Shown here piece after piece: positions 6,700-17,000 of a DNA stretch of 64,000 nucleotides; the first letter of the stretch is position 1; each line of letters starts with the position of its first letter. This DNA comes from CAVYUC01 sp963816685. Its GTDB lineage: Bacteria > Bacteroidota > Bacteroidia > Bacteroidales > Prolixibacteraceae. The position numbers and the translations under genes were made by a program. The notes beneath the pieces were generated by a model, which did no database searches, had not been told where the DNA came from, and saw only the letters and a list, made by a program, of their open reading frames with translations. The DNA lies in assembly GCA_963816685.1 (NCBI GenBank), contig CAWFMB010000018.1, forward strand, positions 1 to 64,000, given 5' to 3'.

Positions 6700-9002
6700 T
6701 TTGATTTATTTTAACTTTCATCAATTCAGTTAAACTTACTGTAAAAGGAATTCCGGGCGATTTATATGGGTTTTTTACTTTCTCCTTTATAGTTTGAAAT
6801 TTTTCAAGTTTGGTAAACTCCCATTCAGCATTTCCGAATTGTGACTTTTCCAATTCTTTAATTTTAATAACTAAATAATGTGACTTGGAAGGATTAGGAT
6901 AACCGAGCTTTAATAATTTCTCCTTTGTATAGACTTTCGGTCCGTCACTGATAATTTCAAATATTTTACCTGTAGTTTCTTTACCGCTCTGTCGCAGTAA
7001 TAAAAATCGAGCTTCAGTAACTTCCTTATCTAATACAAGTGAGCCTTCATCATCATCCATCCTGAAATTGTACATTCCATTATTTAAATACCAATCAAAT
7101 CTTTCTTTATTTATTGAATATCCCAACAAAACAAAAGTATCATCCGGTATTAAATTTCGATTTGTCCCCGATAATTCAGGAATAAAATCTTTTAATTCAT
7201 TTGGATTCTCATTTTTGTGAATATCATAAATCCTAAATGCAAGTTTTTCCCGCTGAGATGCCCGATTAATAAAATGATCAATAACTTCGAAAATAAATGA
7301 TTTCAATTCGCCAATTCCACTATCTGTTTTTGAAGGACGAACAGGAAAAGCTCCCAATCCGGGTATTATTTCATGAAATCCTTTTTGTTTTAAACTTTTA
7401 TCCCCGGGATAAAGCACATAAGCGCCGCCTGTTCTGCTAATAGCATCCTTATAAGCATGCATTTTCAGCAAATCAGCATTTTTATAAATACCCTGCCGGT
7501 TTTCGTTTTTTTCTTTATTTAAGTCTTCTTCATAGCTTGCTTTTTCCTTCTTTTCAAAAAATTCCTGAGATTGTTTTCAACTTTATATTTTGCATCGAAA
7601 TGCAAGTGCACAATTAATTCCTGCTTTTCGGCTTCGTCTTCTGTAATTCCAACCGGCCAAAATGATAATGTATAATCAGGACGTAATGTTGTTGTCCAGC
7701 TGCCAGATACCGGATATTTTTTATTGCCTCCAAAGGAGCGATTATAATTAAATCGGACATTTAAATTTCTTTTATCTAGAAAAATAAATCCCGTTCATTG
7801 CCGTGTATTTGCCTTGTTTTATTTGAAGATTCAGTCCATCATTTGTTTTCTCAATTAGTTGTTCAATATCCTTTGGTTCAATTTGAAAAATAGAATTAAA
7901 TAAATCGAGCAATTTGAAAAACAACCAGTATTCATAAAGCACAGCAATATCCTTTTTACCGCTGCTGTAAACATCGTCTCCACCACTCCATATTAATTTC
8001 GCAGCTAAATCAAACATCAGCCAAACGCGTAACACTTCCCGGTAACCTTCTTTTCTTTGAAGAACAGGACTATTTATTTTCAACGTATTTGGCCTCGATA
8101 ATTTCTTTAAAAACAGAATGTGATAAATAAGATTCCAGTTCCCGAATTAGGATTAATGATTCTTTATCCAATTTGGTTTCAGGTACTGATGCCTTGTTTA
8201 TATCAAAACAGAATTTAAGAAATACCCCAAGAGCATGTTTGATAAACCGGTTCTCAGGAGTATCAACTGTGTCATATTTTTTTACTGTCGTTACTTTTTC
8301 AGGCAAAGAATGCAAACCATAAAATTGTAAATAGTGGTTATCTGGAAGATGCATTCTGTTCCGCCCGGAAATCAATTCTCTTATATTTCTGTTTTTGTAC
8401 CTTCTGACTGATGAAACATTTTTTTTCTCATCAGTAATTTCCCATTTTGTCACAGGAGAAGATACTATCCTATGAATAGATTGAGAAAATTCATCGGTAG
8501 AAAGAATGGACTGAATGAAGGAAAATTTCTGATAAAGAGTTTGGTTATCTTTTGTATAATCAGTTTCAAAATGATGAGAAACAGGCGAATTAGCCTGCAT
8601 CAATAAATCAGTACATTTTTCTGTAATGAGCTCAAGCATGTCCCGATAATCGTCTCTATAGCCTGATTTTTCGGATTGCACTTCAAGTTCAACTTTGCCA
8701 ATTTCCTTATCTTCTCTAAAAAAGGGAAGGGTTAAAGTGCCAACATAAATATTTGGAGAAATTACGCCAATGTGTTTGTTTCTGGGATGATGTTGTACGA
8801 TATGGTTTTTAGAAAAATGAAAAGCCTTATTGTTAAATTCATAATCATAAAAACAACCTTCTACTATTTGATAACGGGCCTCGCCATTTTCAATTGCATC
8901 GTCAACATCAAACAGTGTCTCACTTTTCCGCTCATCAATTATTAATTGTAAATCTTCAATGAAATGATTTAATGAAATTGATATGGAATGAAGTTTTCCC
9001 AT
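6689..9002 (-). pseudogene. DUF2357/PD-(D/E)xK nuclease (McrC-like partner), three frameshifts
   Basis: Four in-order frames together give one protein of roughly 750 residues. Segment 1 (9002-8070) is the DUF2357-like N-terminal part. Segment 2 (about 8083-7772) contains SPVLQRKEGYREVLRVW and LYEYWLFFKLLDL. Segment 3 (about 7780-7490) has RPDYTLSFWP and HLHFDAKYK, the catalytic PD...D-x-K core. Segment 4 (about 7560-6689) has LLKMHAYKDAI, GAYVLYPG and the C-terminal part. Frame changes are needed near 8075, 7775 and 7565. Proteins of this type are the nuclease partner of McrB-like GTPases, and the ATG lies 3 bp after the mcrB-like stop. The neighbouring genes have no frameshifts. This therefore looks like decay of this gene, though local sequencing error cannot be excluded. 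Confidence 0.85.
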
Positions 9003-9004
9003 TT

Positions 9005-10909
9005 TTATGCTTCGGCATAACTGGCAAAACCATTATCAATAGCTCCTTTGTGCATCCTGGTAATTTTTTCGAGTGACAACGGGTATTTTACCTTCTCCAT
9101 TTCTTTAAAATCAAAATCCTCCTTCTCAAAAATTTCTTTTTCAATATTGCTAATCTTATCCGTTACACAAAATCCCCCAAGCGTTATTAAAACCGGGCAT
9201 AACTTCCTTCTGGAACCATGTAATTTCGGTAAGAGTTTTTGCATAATTGAAATATCCAATTTTTCATCCACCGATAAGCTAGAATCAACTGCATTTAACT
9301 GATTTATTAATCGAATTATTTCATTTGCGCTTCTGTATCCAAATTCAGCTCCGGCTTTTTTTAGTTGTTTAAAGAAAGCGACAAGCGTTTCATTTATTTC
9401 CTTCTTATCGGTTTCATCGAATGTTTTATTTCGCGACATTTCAATAAAACTTTTTGCCATTGATGAACCACGTCCCTTCAGTTCACCTAAATTCAGATTT
9501 TTTTTATTGTTTAAAAAATATTCAATTTCATCCTCGTTTACCCTGAATTCTATTGTATTGGCACGATCGAGTACTTTAGGGCTAAACATATAAGTGGTTT
9601 CATCAATATTTACCGTACCAATAATAAAAAGATTATCGGGTAAATTCAATTTTGCCGGTACTCCATTATTTACAGCACCTTCTGCAAATAATGGTATTTC
9701 CTCATTCGATTCCATTACACTTAAAAAATCTGCAAAATAACTTTCCACATGGCTCAGATTCATTTCATCCAATATTAAAAAATAAGGCAAACTTCTGTTT
9801 TTATTGGCACGAATTATTAAATCAAGAACGCCATTATCGGGTTTTACATATTCATCCGGTTTTAATGCATTCGGATATCCAAGCAAAGGTTCTCGGTTTG
9901 TCCAATCAGCGCCAACCGGAACCACACAATATTGATTTTCATCCGTACAAATCCATTTTGTAAAAGCCTGTGCTAATTTTGTTTTTCCTGATCCGGAAAG
10001 CCCGGTGAGAATTACAAAAGGTTTGGTAAGAAGAGAAGAAACAAAGCGAATTATCATTTTCTTTGAAAAAAATAGCCCAGAATAATTGATGTTATTTATA
10101 AATTTTTGAATCTCGAAAAACCTATCATGATTAACTTGAGGTCTTCTAATTTCAAATATTGGTTGGGAAATTTCTGAATCATCTCCCTTTAACAACGATT
10201 TATATTCCGTGATAATATCTAACAAATCGTTATCCAATTGAAGAGGAGTTGGCATTGATTTTAAATAATAAACTTTGTAAACATACGAGGCTCCATATCT
10301 ATCTGGAATACCCAAATTATTTTTTATAAAAAAATCTCTAATTGTGAGAACTCCTTTGTTTAGCTTCCAATTTAGAGCTGGCTTATTAGTTTCACTAATT
10401 CCATAGGCTAGTATTAATATCTGTTGTTTTTTATAGTATAAATACACTGGGTAAATTCCATCAGAAGTTTTTTGGTTCTGCCCCAGAAAAGAAATCCAAG
10501 GTACTTTAGCTGGATTACCTTGTCCAAAACTTACTTGTACTCCTAAATCTAAGTATTCCTTTTTATAATGTATTGTCTTCTGACTTGAAGTAGCTGCTTG
10601 ATCAAAAAACTTTGACAACTCGGGGTAATATCCATTTTTTTTAATAATCTTAAATCCTTCCTTATCAAGTAAATTGAAAGATTCTGTTCCAATACCTCCC
10701 TCAAAAGAATTCCGGTCTAACTCCTTTCCATTTGCAAAAATATTTGCATAAGAAACAATTAACTTAGGAGGTAATAACTCTCCTTTATACAACACATCAT
10801 AAGTGCTTGACAGAGCATTGCTTGGAATTCCTTCATGAATAATTTTGTTTGCAGCTTTTTCAAGATGAAGACGAGAAAGATTAACCGGGATTTTCATATT
10901 ATAATACAC
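9005..10909 (-). CDS. McrB-like AAA+ GTPase with modified-DNA-recognition N-terminus
   Basis: A 634-residue protein. Residues about 10-95 (ANKIIHEGIPSNALSSTYDV...LLPPKLIVSYA...GG) match the small N-terminal head seen in ScoMcrA-type restriction proteins. Residues about 113-245 resemble the MrcB N-terminal (DUF3578) domain. The AAA+ motor follows, with Walker A GLSGSGKT (303-310), Walker B FLILDEMN (377-384) and the McrB-type strand GTVNIDETT (431-439), then VLDRANTIEF. McrB proteins form GTP-driven hexamers that direct a nuclease partner to modified DNA. It is the first gene of a three-gene minus-strand operon. The gene is intact, but its nuclease partner is broken. The N-terminal composition suggests an accessory, exchangeable specificity module. 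Confidence 0.9.
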   Translation of the reverse strand: MYYNMKIPVNLSRLHLEKAANKIIHEGIPSNALSSTYDVLYKGELLPPKLIVSYANIFANGKELDRNSFEGGIGTESFNLLDKEGFKIIKKNGYYPELSKFFDQAATSSQKTIHYKKEYLDLGVQVSFGQGNPAKVPWISFLGQNQKTSDGIYPVYLYYKKQQILILAYGISETNKPALNWKLNKGVLTIRDFFIKNNLGIPDRYGASYVYKVYYLKSMPTPLQLDNDLLDIITEYKSLLKGDDSEISQPIFEIRRPQVNHDRFFEIQKFINNINYSGLFFSKKMIIRFVSSLLTKPFVILTGLSGSGKTKLAQAFTKWICTDENQYCVVPVGADWTNREPLLGYPNALKPDEYVKPDNGVLDLIIRANKNRSLPYFLILDEMNLSHVESYFADFLSVMESNEEIPLFAEGAVNNGVPAKLNLPDNLFIIGTVNIDETTYMFSPKVLDRANTIEFRVNEDEIEYFLNNKKNLNLGELKGRGSSMAKSFIEMSRNKTFDETDKKEINETLVAFFKQLKKAGAEFGYRSANEIIRLINQLNAVDSSLSVDEKLDISIMQKLLPKLHGSRRKLCPVLITLGGFCVTDKISNIEKEIFEKEDFDFKEMEKVKYPLSLEKITRMHKGAIDNGFASYAEA

Positions 10910-11240
10910 TAAAGGTTTAAATTGATTTTCCTAAAAGTAATATTTTAGCATTAATAAACTGTTTAACAAAGGAGAAATTTCCGCACCAGCATTTCGGGCT
11001 TCGTGTTCTTTCCTTTTATGCGGCTCATATTGTACGAGCGGGTTGCTTTATCGTGCACATCCATACCGGCAAATTTACAACATTAAACAAAACCTGTATT
11101 TTTTGCCGGCCTAACCGTGCCGGAGGTAATGCATGTGGATGGGGAAAATGCAACGGAGAAACATCCGGCTCCGGCCGGAGTTGAATACTTTAATTTGTAA
11201 ACCCAAAAAAGTTGTCGTGCGGGTTTATTATAGCATTCAG
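10910..11240. other. Intergenic region without a gene
   Basis: No coding frame is supported. It contains GC-rich palindromic patches (CTCCGGCCGGAG near 11169) and a weak AAACCC/GGGTTT hairpin at about 11198-11226. It separates the minus-strand defence operon from plus-strand genes. Confidence 0.4.
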
Positions 11241-11271
11241 TTGATTTTTGCTTGCGCAATTCATAACTTAG
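11241..11271 (+). promoter_or_regulatory. Bacteroidota-type promoter
   Basis: TTG (11241-11243) and TAACTTAG (11264-11271), 20 bp apart. The second matches TAnnTTTG in seven of eight positions. It lies about 60 bp before the 11330 start codon. Confidence 0.5.
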
Positions 11272-11329
11272 ATAAAAAAATCATCCGAAGTTTCGTTTTG
11301 AATTCAACTTAACCTTTCAATTTTAAATT

Positions 11330-11783
11330 ATGAAAAAGTTTTTTGTGGTAGTCCTGTTCGGCTTTCTTGCCATAAATGTTCATGCGCAATGGTATAACAG
11401 ATCTTTTGGTGTGGATAACATTGACGATTTAAGTGAAGCACAATTAAACTATTCGCTGCAACGGGCACAGGCAAATCTTAACGCCGGGAAAATATTAACC
11501 TTTTCCGGAATTGGAGCTTTTACTTTGGGAACTTTTTTAGCAGCGAGGGGTTTAAATGGATTTTGTTTTTGGTGGCGATGATAATGAGTTTGGCAAATAT
11601 GTGGCCGGAAGCGTACTCATGCTTGTGGGAATGGGATCGACCATTGTTGGAGTACCCTTTTGGATTGCCGGCTCAAGTCGTAAAAAAAAGGTTGAAATTG
11701 CGCTGCTCAGGTTCAATTCGTCAGCTTTTACAGGCTACAGGCAACCCGAACAAATGGGATTGAGCTTGAAAATAAATTTCTAA
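11330..11783 (+). pseudogene. Small secreted/membrane protein gene, frameshifted
   Basis: The first frame (11330-11581) encodes a signal peptide, MKKFFVVVLFGFLAINVHAQ, and a helix-rich segment with SLQRAQANLNAGKILTFSGIGAF. The second frame (continuing to 11783) gives VAGSVLMLVGMGSTIVGVPFWIAGSSRKKKVEIALLRF. Joined, they give one protein of about 150 residues, with the two-TM plus KKKVEIAL arrangement common in Bacteroidota envelope proteins of unknown function. The shift lies between about 11545 and 11575, near GGGGTTTAAATGG and a T-rich run. Either the gene is broken by one base, or there is a sequence error at the G/T runs. Confidence 0.65.
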
Positions 11784-11879
11784 ATATACGCACGAAAGGC
11801 CGACCTCAAGGCCGATGCCGCCGATGTCTGCAGCACCAGCCTTTCAGGCTTTGCTGTCGGCAAAGTTCGGGGTTCCGGG

Positions 11880-12205
11880 GAAGGAGAGGGAGGGAAGTTT
11901 AAAGTTTAAGGTTTAAAGTTTAAAGAAAGTTACAGGTTCGGAGTTCGATATTCGACATTCGAAGTTCGAAGTTCAGAGTTCGGAGTTCGACATTCGACAT
12001 TCGAAGTTCTGAGTTTCGGGTTCCGGGAGCGGAGTTTTAAGTTTAAGAAGAGTGAGTTATTTCAAGTAGTTCACCTTGTTTCCTGCAGCTCTCGCGGCTT
12101 ATGTCTTGCGTTTTTTGTCTTGTGTCTTGTGTCTTGTGTCTTGTGTCTTGTGTCCTGTGTCTTGTAGTCTTGTGTCTTGCAGCTTGCAGCTTGCCTCTTG
12201 CAGCT
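11880..12205. repeat. Short-word repeat arrays (TTTAAAG, TTCGAAG/TTCGACA, CTTGTGT)
   Basis: Three consecutive arrays. About 11896-11935 holds TTTAAAG/TTTAAGG heptamers. About 11940-12030 holds TTCGACATTCGAAGTTC-type words and GGTTCCGGGAGC. About 12115-12200 holds seven or more units of TGTCTTG and then CAGCTTG. No coding frame is supported. The array ends about 65 bp before the phosphoesterase gene. Confidence 0.8.
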
Positions 12206-12268
12206 CATCTTATGAAACATTGCAGGAATTTTATATCTTGAGCCGGTATAATTTTACAAACGCAAATC

Positions 12269-13381
12269 ATGTTTCATTTCTATATTACACTTGCTTATAT
12301 TCTGCCTAACATTTATGTTTTCTTTCGCATAAAAAACCTGTTTATCGCCAGGGAATACCGCCGCTGGTACATACCGGCTTATTTGCTGCTTGCAATCATT
12401 TACCCGGTTTCGCAGAATTTTTTAAGGCACAATTCTGATTTTGTTTCGCAACTTCTTACCACCGCTGCAGGTTATATTTTGCCCTTTTTCCTGTACCTGT
12501 TTTTGTCGGTTCTTGTTTTCGATCTGTTTTTACTGATAAACCTTGTTTTCAAATTCGTTCCGGCCGGATTTCGAAAACGTTTTTCATTCCGGCTGGCAGT
12601 ATTTTCTTCCATGCTGTTTCTGTCGGTGGCAACAGTCATTGGCGGCGCTGTCAATTTAAATACCATCCGGGTTTCAAAATACAACATTGTTGTTCCGAAA
12701 CGGAATTCGGATATCGGGAACCTGCGGGTGGCTTTCGTTGCCGATTTTCATATTCAGCAAAATACAAGGATGGGTTTTGTCCGGCAGTTTGTTCGAAAGG
12801 TAAATGCGCTGCAACCCGATATTATTCTTTATGGCGGCGACATTGTTGAAGGCCGGGGCGAAAATGCAACCTCAGCGGAAATTGAATCGGCATTGAAAAG
12901 TATTCATACAAAATACGGGGCATTCGGCGTGCTTGGAAATCATGAATTTTATGCAGGACAGGATGACGGAAGTTTTTTCAGAAAAGCAGGAATTACCTTG
13001 CTTAACGATTCAATTGTCAGAATAAATGATTCGTTTTACCTTGCAGGAAGATACGATGAGCATTTCAGGAACCGTAAAACGGTGCGCGAAGTTTTGGGGA
13101 ATCATCCGGCTGATTTGCCCATTCTACTTTTGGATCACCGCCCGACACAATTGCAGGAAGTAAGCCAGACAGCGGTTGACGCCCAATTTTCGGGACATAC
13201 GCATAACGGACAACTTTTCCCGTTGAATTATATTATTCACCAGATGTACGACCTGAGCTGGGGATACATGAAAACCGGGGATACCCACTTTTTTGTGACA
13301 AGCGGCCTGCGCCTGTGGGGGCCGCCGGTTAAAACTGCCGGGAAGTCGGAAATCATGCTGGTGGATTTTAGTTTTCGGTAG
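12269..13381 (+). CDS. YkuE-like membrane metallophosphoesterase
   Basis: A 370-residue protein. Four hydrophobic segments fill residues about 1-130, followed by a calcineurin-like phosphoesterase domain. All five metal-site motifs are present: DFH in VADFHIQ, GD in YGGDIVE, GNHE in LGNHEFY, H in LLDHRP and GHTH in FSGHTHNGQ. Family members hydrolyse phosphoesters with two metal ions; the B. subtilis relative YkuE acts at the membrane surface, possibly on undecaprenyl or UDP-linked lipid substrates. The natural substrate here cannot be told. It stands alone, with repeat arrays on both sides. ATG is preceded by TATCTTGA (a near match to the -7 element). Confidence 0.92.
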   Translation: MFHFYITLAYILPNIYVFFRIKNLFIAREYRRWYIPAYLLLAIIYPVSQNFLRHNSDFVSQLLTTAAGYILPFFLYLFLSVLVFDLFLLINLVFKFVPAGFRKRFSFRLAVFSSMLFLSVATVIGGAVNLNTIRVSKYNIVVPKRNSDIGNLRVAFVADFHIQQNTRMGFVRQFVRKVNALQPDIILYGGDIVEGRGENATSAEIESALKSIHTKYGAFGVLGNHEFYAGQDDGSFFRKAGITLLNDSIVRINDSFYLAGRYDEHFRNRKTVREVLGNHPADLPILLLDHRPTQLQEVSQTAVDAQFSGHTHNGQLFPLNYIIHQMYDLSWGYMKTGDTHFFVTSGLRLWGPPVKTAGKSEIMLVDFSFR

Positions 13382-13400
13382 GACAGAGTTCAGGGTTCCG

Positions 13401-13546
13401 GGTTCCGGGAGCGGAGAGAGTTTAAAGTTTAAAGTTTAAAGTTTAAGGCCTGTCCGGCTGATAGACGGGTTTAAAGTGTTGGAGCTATTCGAAGTTGTTG
13501 TTGTTGTTGTTGTTGTTATTGTTGTTGTTGTTATTGTTGTACTTAC
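13401..13546. repeat. Duplicated segment, copy 1, with (TTG)n tract
   Basis: GGTTCCGGGAGCGG, then four TTTAAAG units, then GGCCTGTCCGGCTGATAGACGGG, then a TTGTTG/TTATTG trinucleotide tract (13494-13540). It recurs almost base for base at 18196-18338. In both places it runs directly into the ~255-bp dispersed repeat. A short third piece is at about 17914-17946. Confidence 0.85.
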
Positions 13547-13799
13547 AGAACCACCCCCGGTTTTGTCCGCATGATTTTTATTTACCACAAGTGTGCTGAG
13601 GGACTTCAACCGACCCCTCCTTGAAACCCCTTTGGTCGCCCTCCCCGCAATTCCTTACGCCCGATGAATAATCGGGATTAGTCCACTCCAAATTACAGTT
13701 CATTTTATTCCTGTAATTTGAGTGTCACTGAACTGACCATTTCCCCCAAACGGGGAAAAAACAAGGTGTAAACGGAGTTAAAGGAGGGGAAAAGATTCG
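13547..13799 (+). repeat. ~255-bp hairpin-rich dispersed repeat, copy A
   Basis: Begins AGAACCACCCCCGGTTTTGT and ends AGGAGGGGAAAAGATTC. It contains three local hairpins: CCCGAT/ATCGGG, ATTACAG/CTGTAAT and TTTCCCC/GGGGAAA. Copies B (18908), C (44478, inverted) and D (45091, inverted) are nearly identical. It has no ORF of protein character. Confidence 0.9.
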
Positions 13800-13839
13800 T
13801 TGGATTATGATGTTGCCGATTTCTTATTCGACATTTTCT

Positions 13840-14030
13840 AGCTAGCAGTCTGTGGCTTGAAGCTTGTGGCTTGCAGCTTACAGCTCATAGCGCATGGCTC
13901 GCGGCTCGCAGCTTGCAGGGATTAATCACGACTGATCACTCATCACTCATCACGGAGACTGCTAACTGAGACTGCCTGTCCGACTGATATCAATCAGGCG
14001 GGCGACTGATCACTATCACGGCTCACTGGA
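13840..14030. repeat. Short-word arrays (GCTTGCAGCTT, GATCACTGATCACT)
   Basis: About 13840-13918 is built of variants of GGCTTGCAGCTT and GGCTCGCAGC. About 13925-14030 is built of ACTGATCACT, CATCACTCATCAC and GAGACTGC. A hairpin word GCCTGTCCGACTGA...CAGGCGGG sits at about 13973. Non-coding. Confidence 0.75.
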
Positions 14031-14032
14031 AT

Positions 14033-14064
14033 AAAAAAGTCACGGCTGCCGGCCGTGACTTTTT
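14033..14064 (-). terminator. Intrinsic terminator of the T9SS cargo gene
   Basis: GTCACGGC (14039-14046) pairs with GCCGTGAC (14052-14059) and is flanked by an A-run on one side and a T-run on the other. It lies 35 bp after the stop of the minus-strand gene and could act in both directions. Confidence 0.85.
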
Positions 14065-14098
14065 GTGAATCTGAAAATTGTTCCCTGTAAAATTTTAC

Positions 14099-17000
14099 CT
14101 ATTTATCCAATAGGAGCATCCTGCCCGAGAACTGATTTCCATCATAAGTTATCCGGTAGTAGTAAATTCCCGGTTTACGGGTTCCGGCATGCCAGGTAAC
14201 CTGCTGTATTCCGGCAGGCATTTGTTTTGCTGAAAGTTCCTGTATTCTTCTTCCGCCTGCATCAAAAACGGATACCAAAACATATGCCGGTTCATCCAGC
14301 TGGTACTCAATTGTGGTTTGCCTGGTAAACGGGTTGGGGTAATTCCTGTGCCAGCGGCTGCTTACGACGTCATTGAAACCGGAGGCATCACCGGCAACCG
14401 ATTTTAATGCAACAGTCGGATCCTCAGTAAGCTGCTGCAGCATTTCCGGCGGCAATACGGCTTCTCCTTCACCAACATTCCCATAGGTGTCGGTAGCGGT
14501 ACACAAAAGGGTAACGATATTGCCTTCCACCGAAACAAGATGGCCTTCGGAATCGAAACTGAATTTGAATTTGCTTTTGTCGTACTTGGCCTTTATTACC
14601 TGCCCGCTGTTTACTTCCACACCTCCGTTTGCCACTATCGCTGCCCAGAAAGCAGCGGCATCGGGTGCTTTAACATCCACGGTTTTTTTCTTTACATCGA
14701 TGACAAGTGAATAGTTTTTATTGTCATTCCAACTTACCGAGGGATTCTTCAACTCAGGAATCCGAATCACCGACATGGAGGAGATAATGCCGGAGCAAAG
14801 ATCGCCCGGAGTACAGGAAATTTCGAACTCGTTGGATTTATCCGTGGGCAGGAAAGCGGCTTCCACAAGAGGCGCCGAAGTATCTTCAACGGTAACAGTG
14901 GCATTGTCAGAGGAAGTGTTGCCACATTCATCTTCCACCACCAGGGTGATGGAATGCACACCTGTTGAAAGGATCACTTCGGCTGTGGGCAATTCTGAAG
15001 GGCCGGCGATGACAGTTGCACCTTCATACCAGGTGTATTGCAAAGTTCCGTCTTCGGGGTCGGTTGAGGAACTTCCATCCAGCATAACAGTTGTGCCCGC
15101 CGGGCCTTCACATTCCGCGGTAATATCGGCCGCACCGGCAACCGGATCTTGATTCTCTCCAAAAACATGCAGCATTACAGTGACGGGATCGGAGTAACTT
15201 CCGTTTTGGTCGTACAGAATATATTGATAACTGTCTGTCCCGCTAAATCCTGCATCGGGCACATAGATAAAGCTTCCATTGGTAACAATCGAAGTCAGCG
15301 TTCCGTGAGAAGGTGCAAAATAGTTGGATACGATTATCACATCTCCATCGGGATCCACATCGTTGGACAAAAGTCCGGGTGCTGGTATGGTCAGCGTTGT
15401 TCCTTCCGAAAGGGCGTAATTTTCAGGCACCCCGATTGGTTTTCGGTTATCCGATTCGCGTACAGAAATGTTAACCGTTACCTGAGCAGAATAATTGCCG
15501 TTTTCATCGTATAACAGATACTGAAAACTGTCATCGCCCGTAAATCCGGTATTTGGAACATAAGTGAAACTTCCGTTGGTAACAATGGATGTTAACGTCC
15601 CGTTAGCCGGTGGAAAGTAATTCGATACAATAATATTGTCGCCATCCGGATCGGAATCGTTAGCCAGCAAACCGGGAGCAGCTATGACAAGTGGAGTTTC
15701 TGCCTCAGTGGAATAATAATCTTCACCTCCTTCCGGAATCCGGTTATATGACTCCACCACTTCGATGGTCACCGTTACAGGAGCAGAATAATTGTTATCC
15801 TCATCCAGCAGGGTATATTGAAAACTGTCGGTTCCTGTAAACCCGGCCGGGGGCTCATAAATAAAACTTCCGTTGGTTACGATAGACGTTAATGTTCCGT
15901 TAGCCGGTGGAATGTAATTCGACACAATAATATTATCTCCATTAGGATCAAAATCATTGAATAAGAGCCCCGGAGCCGATATCGTCAATGTTTGATCTTT
16001 TTCCACCGCAAAATAGTCTTCCGCCCCATAGGGCAATTCACCTGCAGCGATAACATCAATCGTAACATTCACCTGCTCTGAAAATGCTCCGTTGGCATCT
16101 CTTGCTATATATTGAAAATTATCTGTCCCTGTAAATCCAGGTGCAGGAACATAGGTAAAACTTCCATTGGTCACAATCGATGTAAGGGTTCCGTGCGATG
16201 GCGGGAAATAGTTGGATACAATAATTGCATCTCCGTCAGGATCAACATCATTGTATAATAAACCGGGAGCGGTTACAACTAGGCTGCCGCCCTCCACAAT
16301 CCCAAAGTAATCGGGATTGCCTTCCGGTTTTCGGTTGGTTGCATCGAGAATTTCTATGGTTACGGTTACCGGGTCGGAATAGGTTCCGTTGGCATCGAGC
16401 ACCAGATATTGGAAATTATCGGTGCCTGTATATCCGGGTTCGGGAACATAGGTAAAGGCTCCGTTGGTAACAATTGAAGTCAGGTTTCCGTGTGTTGGTG
16501 GGAAATAATTGGATACAATAATCGCATCGCCGTCGGGGTCAAAATCGTTGGACAATAATCCGGGGGCAGCAATTGTCAGTGGTGTTCCGTCATAAGCAAC
16601 ATAATCATCGCTTAATCCAACGGGCTTTCGGTTAAACGGGTCAACTACTTCGATTGTTACGGTTACCTGTTCCGAATAATTGCCATCGGTGTCCAGCAAC
16701 AAGTACCCGAAGCTATCCGTTCCGGTAAAACCATTTTCAGGCTCATAGCTGAAACTCCCGTTGGTAACAATTGAAAGCAGGGTTCCATGCGAAGGAGGGA
16801 AATAGTTGGATACAATAATAGTCTGGTCTTCAGGATCGATATCGTTTGTAAGAAGACCGGGAGCAGCAACCACCAGATTTTTTCCCGCCTGAACGATATA
16901 GGAATCTTCCATTCCCACCGGAGAGCCATCACAGGGAAAGGTCAAAACGGTATTCGCTTCTTCAGCTGATTTTAGTTCCGGACGTAAAGTTTTGGGCATC

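Noticed and set aside
8070..8090. Programmed frameshift in the DUF2357 gene
   Set aside because: No standard slippery heptamer is seen, and two more frameshifts downstream make simple decay or error more likely.
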